From contig BDGG01000005.1 of NCBI GenBank assembly GCA_001949185.1, positions 2,407,249 through 2,471,248 on the forward strand: 64,000 bases of DNA, written 5' to 3'. The stretch is from Ramazzottius varieornatus. Taxonomy: Eukaryota > Tardigrada > Eutardigrada > Parachela > Ramazzottiidae. The stretch's first letter is position 1; every line of letters starts with the position of its first letter. Positions 20,991-32,521 of this stretch are shown here, in pieces. A program made the translations under genes and the position numbers. The notes under the pieces were generated by a model, which made no database searches, was not told the origin of the DNA, and saw nothing but the letters and a program-made list of their open reading frames with translations.

Positions 20991-21659
20991 ATACTTACCT
21001 CAAAGAGTTTTCTGTGCCCACAATGTTAGAATTGACGAGCCCACAGTGTTAGAATTCATTGACAAATTAGTCACCGAGAGCCGAATGCGACGGTACTGAT
21101 GATCATTATTACGTCGGTGAGCGACTTGACTTCGGTTCACTCGGAGCTCTCCCATAAGTCCTTTCCCACTTTTTATCAATGTCCAAACAAACCATTCTGT
21201 GGTTAAGCCATCGATAAAACATAAAAAATCAAACAGCGATATCACAGTAACACTGAAGGCACGAGTCAATCTTAAAGAAAAAGAATTCGCCAGAGTATTC
21301 CCGTCATGGTTTGCGAGTTTTGGTCTCCAACCATCGAGTACACAGGCTCTGTACAGCCCCATCACCGGTTTGTTGAGCTTCGGTACCCACAAAGGCCACA
21401 AGATCCACACGCTGCATCTGCACAGCCAGCAGATAAGCTGACCGTAACTTCTTCCCTTTCACGAAAGCTTCCACCTGCAAGAAAGCGAGAACAGTGATGA
21501 GTTACGAACAGTAAACTCAACCCCATGATTTTCCGGATGGTACAGAATGATTGTTGATGAGAGATCATTTCAGATTGCGTTCTGATTATCTTTCCACCTT
21601 TTTTGTACAGTTTCCTTCGACTGATTTTATTGGGAGGTCTTGCTAACAAACAAGTAATT
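20991..21659. other. Spacer between THAP pseudogene and ZFYVE26
   Basis: About 670 bp with overlapping short ORFs on both strands, none with a recognised family or splice context. Confidence 0.4.
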
Positions 21660-21840
21660 CCATAAGACTGTTTTTTTCCATTCTGCGCACGTCATTCTTT
21701 ATTATTGGCTGAGCGCGTGCGCCACTTGGAAAAACGATCTTGTCGGGTTTGTCCAAATGGCGCATGCTGTCAGTGTTATTGACTGGAAGCATGCGCCACT
21801 TGGACAAGCGTCCCTGATAAGTTTGTTTGCTGCGCTCCCC
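21660..21840. repeat. Two family A cores downstream of ZFYVE26
   Basis: Cores near 21680-21727 (CTGCGCACGTC...GTGCGCCACTTGG) and 21754-21802 (AAATGGCGCATGC...GCATGCGCCACTTGG), with TATTGGCTG and TATTGACTG spacers. Ends about 45 bp from the ZFYVE26 stop. Confidence 0.8.
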
Positions 21841-21885
21841 TTAATTTCATCTTGGAGAAAGCTGAGAGGATACCATTTTCTGATG

Positions 21886-24800
21886 CTACTGTAACAGATC
21901 TGTGACTATTATCACCTTCTTTTCGTCGGAGGACATCTGCTTAATGGCCAGTTCCCATTCCCTTGCAGCCGACGCCCTAACCGCCGGCCCACATTGACCG
22001 ATCATTCTTATAACCAACGCATCATACGCTGAATCGGTCATCTTCCTCTCTTTCCTCAAGGTTGACAAGATGTTCAGTATCCCTCTGATACATTTCTTGC
22101 TTCCGGCACTCGCTGCCTTCACCAACACCTCTTCCACGTCCATGCCATGGTTCTCTATAATCGCTAAAATGTCATCTTCGATCTTCGGCGTAGCGTGGTG
22201 CTCGAGCAAAATGCTCAACAAGTCTGTCTTGACTTGAACATTGCCAAACAATGTCGGTAAGGGAGTTGAACGAGAAAAATCCAGTGGGGTTTCCGATGCG
22301 AGGAACTGTGTGACTGAGATCTGGAGTTCGATTGTCTTCAGGAACTTCCGCGTCTCGGTCGTGGACATGCTGGATCTCACGCGTTGCAGAGGCTCAGTTT
22401 GCAATGTGTTGCGTGTTTCGAGGTACATTGTGAGATGTTTTTGCGCTTGTTCGAGGAACTCGACCCGACTGTGGTAATCTTGGTGGCGTGTAGAAGGTCC
22501 TCTTTGAAAGAGAATGACGCAGGTCGTTGCCGCTCTGATAAAATCCTAGAATAGAGTAACCGTAGAAAAAAATTCAGACCGCTTCCAATCATCCATGCCT
22601 AAGCTGAAAACATGTTACAGTATCCTGTACATCATACAGTACACGCAAGACGTGTAATTATGGTACAGTAAAAATTATGGACAGGCGGAAAGGACGGCGA
22701 AATGGAAATTCGACGGAAGAAACTTGTCAAAAAATGTATTACTGTGAATCGGTCGCGTAAGTACGTGCTCCCGTACCGCGGTAGCGAAAAGGCCTGTACC
22801 ATAATTTTTACTGTACCGTAATTTCTACTGTACCATGATTTCTCGTTCTGCGTGTACGAGTACATGGTGTAACAACACTGAAAATTCATCTGGTGTCGGT
22901 TCAATTTTTGTCGAAGTCAAACATCAATGTAAACATCAGAGTATTACCTTTATGAATATCTGGAATTGGAGAAGAACACGGTTCATGTTGCGTTTGGTCA
23001 GCTGCTTGCAAATTCCAATCAGAGTATCAGCCCATTTGCCCAGAGTCGGATCGGACAAAAGCAGCTCGTCCTCCAGGGAAGCCAGCTGCCCTGCTCGAAG
23101 ACTCGGCAAGACAATGTTCTCCATTACGACTTCAGCACCGACATTCTAGTAAGACCAAAGATTGAACAATAAAGCTAATATGGAAGTAAACCGAAAGAGA
23201 AAAAATCGTTGTTCGACTTACTTCTCGCAAGGAGTATTCCAGAGCTTTCTGGGTCAGGCCTTTCTTTATGAAGAACCGCAGCAATGTCGCATACGTCCCA
23301 TAAGCTTCTTGATAGTAAAGACATTCCGTCATTTTCTTCTGACTTTCTTCCTCGATCACGGACGGATCCACCGCGTCCACTTTCAGAATGTCGCCTTGCA
23401 TGACCAAATTGATCAAACTGTCGGCCGAAAACGCTCCACGTTTGCGCGGCATCCTCGCTCCGTCAATCACGTCCATCAGTTCTTCCACGGTCGACAGTGA
23501 GGATGTGTTAGTCTGTGCTTTGTCCAGGAGAGGCTTCAGACATTTCGACAGCTTCTCCCTGGCTTCCGGAAACCTTCCGGCTTTGAGTAAGGAGCGACCC
23601 CAAGAAAGCCAGACGTGTCCGGCGTCAGCACCGGCTTTGGTCGACAAGTCGATGGCGAGAGCGTAGCGCTCTTGAAGCACCAGCTGATCCCGAACCCGTC
23701 TGCAAAAACACAAACCATCACAGATTGCAGATGCGACTATGTGGGACAGGCAACTGCAATGTACAAGATCACTTCCATAACTGGCGCACGGTTCGAGCTA
23801 GCAACAAGGAAAAAGTGCGCCACTTGTGATGACGATCTTGGAAATCTCATCTGCTGGCTCCTCATACGACATATCAATAACACTAGCTAGTGGTTCTGAC
23901 CACTGGGAAGGCCGAGCAAAGGAGGCAAAAGATTATAGGCCACAAATTTTCACTGCGTTGCGTTGCAGTTGCGAGTAAAAAATTTCTGTTGTCCGGATCA
24001 AGTTACGCATTTGTTTTCAGTACAGAGTTTGCGATATGTGAAAGCTCGAACAATCTGATCGTCCATTGATATCTCGACAGACTTAAAAGGGCCTCGCTTC
24101 CCTCGGCCTGATGACATCACCATACGGACAAGCATACATGACATCGTTGCAACCGCCGAAACTAATGTCCCTGGTCTTGTGGCCACGAATTTTACGAAGT
24201 CAAAACAATTTACCTGACAGTGTCCATTTCCGCTATTTGCTGAACGGATGGAATCTCCGTCGCACCAGCGTCCAAAAGCAGCTCGATGAGCTGCAGCTGG
24301 TTTAGGTACAGGTCACAGACATGAACCCAGTCAGTGCTATCTCCGTCCTGGTGCAAAACGAGCTTTGCGCTATAGAACAGTGTCCGCATGATGCCCACTA
24401 CCGCTGCGTGCTCCATCCCACTGTCGTTATGCGCACCCACCCACTCAGACAGATCATTCCCTATCTTTAAAAGTTCTTTCCCAGCCACTAACGGACTCGA
24501 GTGTAACTTGAGCAACCCCACGCACAAGCTTGCATCAGGAGCTTCTGCATAACTGAACTCGTTCCTCACCACTACATTACTGTTCACGTCGGCGGTGAGG
24601 GTCTGACCGGTTGAATGACCGTTCACTGGACTTGATACACGTTCTCGTGGAGGAAAGAGGTTTGACTTCCGTTGGAGAGACTTAGAGAGACTATGGGGAG
24701 TTCGGAGAGAGCTACGAGGTGCAGAGAAGACGATACCGGACTGGCGGGGCGTTCGAGGGGCTGTATTGAGTGCGATGGTCTGCTCGAAGCAGTCATCGCA

Positions 24801-27800
24801 AGCTCGTTGTGGCTCCTCGCCGTACGCATCGATCTGGATGGTCTGGTTGCTGCAGGCATTATCCACGATACGACCGCATCTTCGACAGTGATGCTTCCGG
24901 TTGAACTGTAAAACACCGGTGAGTGTGAGAAGAAATACAATCAGGCCAACACACTAGACAAGATTTTTTACCCAAGCGGCGCACACTCATGGCCAACCAC
25001 ACGGAAACAGTGCGCCACTTCGAAAAACAATCAGACTTGACAAAGTCATTCTTCCAAGTGGCGCACGCGTCCAGCCAATCAGAATGAAAACGTGCTCCAC
25101 CGGGGAAACCATCTTATCGTACTTCGTCACCCCAGCGCTCCAAGAACAGAAACTAATACCAGAAAAGCCAATGTGAAGCTGAGAAGGACAGAACCGTCCA
25201 CCTCGAGGTACCAAAACAAGCACTCGGATATGCGCTTACTTACCATGCCAAACTTGTCGCCGCAAACTGCGCAAGCAGTGACGTTGATGTCCACCATCCA
25301 TTCTTTCTTGCTCGGCGCCACGACCGGCATCACGAACTGTTCCTTCAAGTTCGGACCATCACCATGAACAGAAACGCTTCTGAGCTTCCTCTTATCCTTC
25401 ACTGTACTTCCAGAAGTTCCAATGGAGACGCTGGAAGCTCCAGAGTTACTTTCCGCACTGTACTCTGACGCACTGTCGGTGTGGACCGACATCTCCACAG
25501 CCTTCTTGGCGTAGGTCACTAATAGGTCTTCGAACATTTTCTGGCTAACGACGTTGAAGAGGTTGGGTACCTTGAGGATAGCTGGGAAGTAGATGAGCTT
25601 ATTCCACATCAGGAGCTGCTCGAGGGTGAGGATGTTGTGGCCTCTTAGGTGCGACAGAGACTTTTGAAGGTTCTCTGGAAGTTCTTGCAGGATCAAGTTT
25701 TCCACTTCATGTTCTTTCAAAGCTGAGGTTTGTTGCGGACTGAACTTGTTAGACAGCAAGGCAATCTTTATGACGGGAAGCCTTCCTTCGGGTGAAAAAA
25801 GGGAATCTAGCACCTCGGTTATCTTGTCGAAGGAGGAACTGTCCAGCAAAGGCATCAGCAGCTGCAACAACGAACTTTATAGTTTATTTTATTGTTTTAA
25901 AAAGGGAAGCTCGGCAAAAAACAACGTAAAGCTAGCTTTCCCAAGCGGCGCACCTTCCCAGTGTAACTGGCTGGAAAAGTGCGCCACTTCGAAAGACGAT
26001 CTTGCCGAAGTTGTTAGCCCAAGTTCCGAATATTCAAAATGTTATTTTTTGGAATTTTACGATTTCTTAGGCAAGATTCAGTTCTTACTTGATATGCCGA
26101 GAGGACGTTGGGTGGTTTGCTGTCCAGCATGTAAACCAGTCCCCTCATGACCAAGTCGTCTTGGTATTTCGACAATGACGGTATTTCGCTCTGTCGCAAC
26201 CAGGCGTTCAACGGCGCGATCTGGTCGGCTCGAAGCATGGCCGCACTGAAAGCCTGGAACTGATTCTCCACCCTGCTTTCGACCTCTTTGATGGCAATCT
26301 GGTTCACAAGAGTTTCCATACTCCACTGCGGAAAAACCTCAACCCACACTGCCGGCTCCGAATTCAACGCTCGAACCAACTAAAAACACAACAGAAACTC
26401 GTTCAAAACCAAACATGAAAATCGTCCATTAAACTCGAAAATCGCATTGTACCGTTTCCAAACTCTTTACTCGGGACAAGCTACTATGGACACTAGCTCT
26501 TGGGTCTTCAGCAGCGGTCAAGTCGAAGTACCAAATACAAGCAGCTAGCGGCCATTGTTTCCACACCGAAACGACTGTCCGGTTCCTCAGATCAACGTCT
26601 CTGATCTTCATCGCAGTGGTCCACGCGTCAGTTACCAGGTTCTTCTCGATAGATATGGCTACTGTCACTTCCTTCACTAATCTAGCTTGGGGATTCCTTG
26701 CTTCGTGCATGGCGATGATGGGTGCGTCTAGTAGCGCTATTGGATCTCCACCTGGAAGATGAATTCATAAGTAAACAAATTTTAAAAGCTTTGATGGATT
26801 AAATGGAAACTTTGAACAAGTTTTACCTCTCTCCAAGCATTCGGTGACGACGTCACACAGTAAAGCCGTGGAGAAGAAGCCGTCGTGGGAAGTGAAGACA
26901 AGCTTCAGTAGGGAGCGGTTGGAAAGCGACCCGGAAGCGGGTAGAAGTGAGTGCGAGCTGCCGTTTGGTGAGAGAAGGTCGAAGAGCCAATTACAAGGGG
27001 AAGCGATGTACGGTAGAAGATCGTCAAGTGGAACATCGTCTTCCGGTTTCCGAAAGGTGTGGACGTTGAATATCTGTGTTGGTTGATGCGGAGGAAAGTC
27101 AACTTCGGCGCTCTTCAGATTTCTACACGGGTTTCTTTCCCTAAAAATGAAAAGTGCCGCTTACTAGATGAAATTCTCTGGGTTTTTGATCACATCGGAT
27201 TCTTCAAAAATAAGAACAAGCTTTCACTGTCGCGGAAGAACCAGTCTTTCAGAGGTTTCCTGAAATTCAAAGCACGACGAGTTGAAGCCACTCGCTGATA
27301 TAAATTTGCCCTTTTCTACGGTTTATTCACAATATTAATATTGATACTACAGTGCGACGGTCACGCCATCAGTGCTGTACACTCCAACATGCGAGATACA
27401 TGTGGGCTATACAGTAGTAGCCTTACCGGTGATCCGTTAGAGAAGTCTCTCGTCTCAACAAGACCACTTTTGATTTCTGGCCACTGGGTTCCAAGGTAGC
27501 TTCTTCGAAGTCGATTGCAGTCGCTTGGTTCCAATGTCTCTTCAGAAGACCAGCCAGCTTGTCGGCAGCGTAGAGACGGAAGAGCCACGGCGGAGCATGG
27601 ACAATCTTCTTCGACTCCTCATACCACGTTGTCCTGTTGACGTACTCGCCAATCGCCCCGTTCACCTACGAAACCCAGACCACAAAATTTCAGTTTAAAT
27701 TTGGACTGTGTGAGCTAACAGGAACAAACGAGAGCTCAAACAAATTCAATCTGTCCGTTTTTCGAAGTAGCGCACGTTACCGGTCAATATCATCGAGAAC

Positions 27801-30800
27801 GTGCACCACTTAGGAAAGCAATCTATCCAAATTTCCCACCTGTTGCTGAAACATTTCCGGGTAGTACACTTTGACACTGATGCGTCTTTCAAAGTCCGCT
27901 ATCAAAAAGCCGTTTTCTTTTCTTCGCGCAGTGCCGAACCGCGAAAAGTACACCGTATTTCGGAAAGGCGAGAGCTCGTCAAACAGCTCCTGTAGCCGTA
28001 CCACACCGAAGGATCCCACTTCGTACCGGTAACACCAGAAATGGACTCGACGCAGGACCTCATTGGCGTCAGTGCAGAACCTGCTCGAGTCTTCTCTCGC
28101 GTGCAAGAGGGAATGTAAAAAGAGGAGGTTGTACAGATTAAGAAAGAAACATGTCCGATGGACATCAGAAGGAAAAGACAAGTCGGAATACTGGAGTGAA
28201 GACAGTGCGGAGAGGACCGGTTGGGCTGATCGGAATCTGACGGTGGATGGTTGGTAGACATTGTCCCCGCGGTCCTTGAGCAGTTTCAGCAGGCGAGCCA
28301 GGCAGCTTGTTACGAGTGGCAATGGGTCGGCAGAGGTCTTGAAGGGCTTCTCAGGGTCAGGAGTGTTGAGTGTTATTTCCTGTTCGAAGAAGGAGGATGG
28401 AAGTGCGGAAAGAGAGGAGGAAGGCTTCCAGCCAGAGAGGTCCATCAGCATTTCCGGAATGTTTAACGAGAGGTTCTTGGTTAAGAGGTCGATCTCTTGC
28501 ACCGGACGTTTCTCGGCGAACATCTTCCGTAGATACTGTGAAGGAAAAAGAAGGTCACTGAGGAACTTTATAATTTTGACTATACCGCAATGTACTGTAG
28601 ATAAACGCACAGCCGAGATTGAAACTCTGCCCGTTTTCTACAAGTTTACGTCGTGTGATGAAGAAATCCTTAACTGCAAAACCTGTCTGAGAAAGTGGAG
28701 TGTTGACAACAATATGGTGACAAAAGCTGCGAGGTGACGGATGGTTGACCAAGTACCAACTATCGCCACACAGAAATGCGTCTTACAGCTACATTTGACT
28801 TACGAGGTATGGGTATTGGTAGAGAAGAGCGAAGTTATCGCCATCCGGGTCCATCTTCAAGCATGCCGCGAAGTTCCTCACAAACGTCAGCATTCCCAGC
28901 AAAAAGCTCCTTCTCGAGGCCTGCAGTTCCACCCCTTCCCCATCGACCAGCCCCAGCAACCCAGAAGGCGGAAGACTCGAACGACACATTTTGATCAACT
29001 GCCTGACCAACGACACTCCCTCCTTCGACCCCGCTTTCGACGGCTCCATCAGCAACTCTTTCAGCCTCCTCACTCTTCTAGAAACCTCCTCCAACACCGC
29101 CGCGAACGACTGTCCGGCCACCGGATTGAACGGCGTGGCTTTCAGGAAAGGAAGCTTCTGATTCAACGTCACGCACATTTCTAAACTTGCACTGATGAAC
29201 TCCTCGAATTTCTTAATATTTTCGGAACGATCGTTCAGTGACGGAAATGGAAGCCCTAATGTCTTTATTGAGTCTGTGATGAATTTGACCGATTCGGGGA
29301 ATGTATCACTGTCGCTGCGGAGTATGGCATGGTCGATAGCGACCAGGATGGACAAGTGTTCGTCTGTCAGTTCGCTGTGTGGGGAGAGTGGAAGACTGGT
29401 CAGCACTTCGAAGCTGCCGAAGCGTTTAGTTTTGGGACTGGGTTCTTGGAGGCACAGGCTAAAACGTTGGACGGATTCAGCGAAGGACTCGCCGAAAGTG
29501 ATTTCGCGCTTCCAGTGTTCCGCGTCCATGCCGAAGATCTGGACGACTTGGTCAGCCAGGTCAAAGCTACCGCGGTGGAGACAGATGTAGAGAAGGGAAG
29601 AAGGACTGGAAAGCATCTTCTCGATGATGGAGGTATCGGTGTACTTGCGCAGAATGGACGACGCATGGCGTTTCCGTCTTCTTTTTCTGGAAATCAGAGT
29701 AGAAGTAAAGTTTTTTGTACGATTTCAAGTTCAAACCAATATTCTGAAAAATATACTGCGCGATAATATTCGCGAAACGAAATGGGACATAAGTACTCAA
29801 ATTCGACAAAATCGTATAACCAAATGGCGCACACGATTATCCTATGACCGCGGAGACATGCGCCACTTGAGAAAACGATCTTGTAGAAATGTGCTCGCCG
29901 AGCTGACGAGCTCCCAAAAACTGATGCGAGTATTCAGAGCATGTCTCCGATCACACCATTCATTGCAATACGACCACAACTAGGGCGTTGTGTCAGCTCA
30001 GATTCTCGGAGCCAAGGTACGTTTCACCGGTTCGTTACGTTTAATTCTTTTGATGCTGTAGGGCCTCTTTCACCTCATTGCTTTTTTGGTTGAGTTCTCC
30101 GCTTCTTTCGTTAAAAACGACGGCTTCATCAAATCCTCGACATAGGCCGAGTTTGAACTCATTGGCACTTCCTTCGGGTAGGTCACCACATCCAGCCTCC
30201 ACAACGCATCGGCAACCCTCTGCTGCAGCGCCGATACCCTACTCGGTAGCTCTTCCATCGTCACTGAACTCGCAATCTTCATTTCCTCATCGTTCTTCCC
30301 GTCCCTCAGTCTCACCGCCGTGCTGGTGACGATGACGACTTCCTTTAGCATCTCCAGCACTTTTCTCACTAGTCCTTCGCTACAGCAACAAAAGCCTTCT
30401 TTGATCTTCCTTGTAGCTGATGCCCAGCTCTTCACGCTGTTGCTGTCTGTATCCGTCACACCTTCGTACTCAAACACATCGTCTGCAACATGTTCCTCTT
30501 TCATATCCTCACTTCGAAGGAAGAGAAGCGAGAAGACGTTCTCCATGACTTCTACACGAAACTCTAACGGTTGTATCTGTCTGAAGTTCTCTGTGGATCT
30601 TGTCAGGTCGAAGTCTGGTAAACTGTCGTCTTGAAAAAGACCGCGATGGAGACTACTGCGTGAGCTACGTTTACTAAGTTGTCGGGAAGCCACTTTCCGG
30701 CTGGCTGCATCGCGGTAGATGAGAGTCATCACGTCGAGAAGGACGCTGCAGCCCATGAATATGGATGCATCGCTTTTCCTTTCTGGACTGAGGATTGCAA

Positions 30801-31777
30801 GGCAGCTAGCTCCTTTCGATTCTTCTGACTCGAAACGGACACGTTTGAGGGAAGGCGATGCTACGACCTCGTCTTCGGGCAAAGTAATCTGGGGGAGTGA
30901 GCGGATCGCCTCGACGTCGATACTTTCCAAGTCGGAGAAGTTTAGGACAGCGCCGAGCACGGAAGTTTCATGGAAGTCGGGAAAAGCTTTGCTAAAAAGC
31001 TCGCCGAACTCGGTCTCGCTGGAAAACTGGAGACTCTCGGGCTCGAGTAAACTGCGGCGACTTATCAGCTCGTCGACGATTTCGAACTGGGCTTTCAAGA
31101 CGTTGAACGCTTGACCGACTGCTCTCAACACCTGAAAAGTGAAAACTAAGTCCGATGAAACATTAATGAGTACCTTGGTGATTGGAAAGCCGCGACTCAC
31201 AGGCGTTTCTTGAGAAGAAATGATTTGGAAGGATTTTCGGAGTATTTTTCGTGCAGTGGGAACGTTTTCGGTGACGATGTCATTCCAGCACAGTAGCGCT
31301 ACTACTTGTCCGAAGACGCTTTCTATCCACGGAACTTGGCGCACGAACATCTGGACATCATCCGCCGACCGGGACGTCGACAAGTTATTTATAAGCTCCT
31401 GGAAGACGTGAAAAACAATCGTGTAGCACGCTTTCAGTTTACAGCAGATGTTTAAACAGAGCGTGTGTTAAACCGCGCATGACGTCATAGAGACGCTGTA
31501 GCAAATTACGGAATTATGAGCCAACACTGCGTCAGTCAGTGACGTCGCAAGAATGACGGAATGCACTTACGAACAGCAATCTGGATAAATGCTCTCTCCG
31601 TATCACAGATATTTCGCCAACTCTAACAGGATCCAGAAACGCAGACGTTACTCCCTTAGGGTCAGACCGATACCGTTCTGCGGAGACATCAACATCCACC
31701 GTACTCGTCACTGCACTAGCGATGTCTTCTTCGGAGGCGTCCGGATGATTGTTTAGGAAATTCAGCAGCGCGTCCAT
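21886..31777 (-). CDS. ZFYVE26: ZFYVE26 / spastizin orthologue (FYVE protein)
   Basis: Spastizin (SPG15) binds PI3P through its FYVE finger and acts with spatacsin and AP-5 in lysosome reformation and in cytokinesis. Fourteen exons join in frame to 2276 aa (human 2539): 31571-31777, 31201-31398, 30074-31131, 28804-29686, 27840-28535, 27427-27665, 26827-27140, 26453-26751, 26089-26379, 25244-25861, 24214-24905, 23222-23699, 22948-23145, 21886-22545. Family landmarks: MLSSPSSLLYICLHRGSF, LTLEQLLMWNKL, the FYVE (WMVD, CAVC, FNRKHHCRRCGR, CDDC), EAPDASLCVGLLKLH, WLSWGRSLLKAGRFPEAREK, and TPLPTLFGNVQVKTD near the C-terminus. Oddity: the fifth zinc ligand is Asp (IVDNACS for the usual VCxxCS). The 69-nt intron 31132-31200 keeps the frame and could be retained. 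ATG at 31777 (MDALLNFLNN) is the likely start. Its introns hold many palindromic repeats. Confidence 0.94.
22639..22857. repeat. Family B inverted-repeat element, copy 1, in ZFYVE26 intron
   Basis: Ends GTACACGCAAGACG and CGTGTAC are inverted. Arms carry AATTATGGTACAGTAAAAAT and its complement. Same family as 52207-52411. Located in intron 22546-22947. Confidence 0.8.
23779..23826. repeat. Family A core in ZFYVE26 intron
   Basis: AACTGGCGCACGG...AGTGCGCCACTTG in intron 23700-24213. Confidence 0.78.
24005..24102 (-). repeat. Dispersed coding-like remnant, copy 2
   Basis: Minus strand encodes GPFKSVEISMDDQIVRAF and YRK, matching 6835-6935. Lies in ZFYVE26 intron 23700-24213, so it is not part of that protein. 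Confidence 0.6.
24974..25101. repeat. Two family A cores in ZFYVE26 intron
   Basis: AAGCGGCGCACAC...AGTGCGCCACTT (24974-25020) and AAGTGGCGCACGCG...CGTGCTCCACC (25055-25101) in intron 24906-25243. Confidence 0.8.
25904..26026. repeat. Family A element, both ends visible, in ZFYVE26 intron
   Basis: GGGAAGCTCGGC at the left, core AAGCGGCGCACC...AGTGCGCCACTT, right arm AGACGATCTTGCCGAAGTT. Intron 25862-26088. Confidence 0.8.
27730..27834. repeat. Family A element in ZFYVE26 intron
   Basis: Core GAAGTAGCGCACG...CGTGCACCACTT. Intron 27666-27839 is 174 nt, about 65-70 nt without the element. Confidence 0.78.
29790..29915. repeat. Family A element in ZFYVE26 intron
   Basis: Core AAATGGCGCACAC...ATGCGCCACTTG; right end GCCGAGCTGACGAGCTCCC. 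Intron 29687-30073. Confidence 0.8.
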
Positions 31778-32521
31778 ATTGGCCACTCTAGATCGAATCC
31801 TGGTTAGCAAGACTGTGGTACATTCTGTAGCCTCAAAACGCGCGCTGCAATGTTTTGTGACTGTTCAAATGCACCAGGATAGTTTTGGAAGATTGTATCG
31901 AGAAAGTCATGGTGCTTGCATGACTGCCCCTTCTCTTGCTTCCATCGGTGCAACGCGAACCGAGACTATTTCTTACCTAATGGGCTTTCCGTCCAGGTAA
32001 CCACTCTTCCTCAGTCTATCAGTTGTTTATATTGTAAGAATAGGAGAGGTTGGGAAATAGAGTCTTCGAGAGACACGACAGGAAGTTAATCCGAATCGCG
32101 ATCGGAATTCGGAAATTTGGAATTCTTGCGACCTACACAGGCAATCAAAAAATTTGATTGCGCTTCTCTGAACGTTGGCACACAGAAGTGTACTAGATTA
32201 CGTCAGGTAGCGTCTGACGTCGGTGATTGATTGATGGTCGGTCTGCCCATTTCCTACACGTCCGTCGCATACGCTTTATGCCTTTATCCAATGGCAGCTA
32301 AAAAAACCAAACAGTTTCATTTCCGGTGAACCCAGTCAAGAGTTTCTTCCCACTGCCCGATGAACTGGTCGCTATTCTCGGTTTCACAGGTGCAACTGCA
32401 TGTTACGGCTACGACGGACGCCACTGCCTTGGCCCTTGGGAGAACTCCGCCGAAGAAGGCTGATGAGAGGGGTGACGGGTCAGCAGACGTAACGGCGCTG
32501 GAGCTTCGAGGCTTGGAATAG
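31778..32521. promoter_or_regulatory. Shared divergent promoter region, ZFYVE26 / F-box gene
   Basis: 744 bp between two start codons pointing away from each other. No element motif can be called with confidence and no repeat of the families listed here is seen. Confidence 0.4.

Noticed and set aside
31138-31200. Continuous coding through 30074-31398 in ZFYVE26
   Set aside because: The frame stays open, but GTGAGT and TTTTCAG borders at the normal intron length of 69 nt make an in-phase intron more likely; retained-intron forms remain possible.
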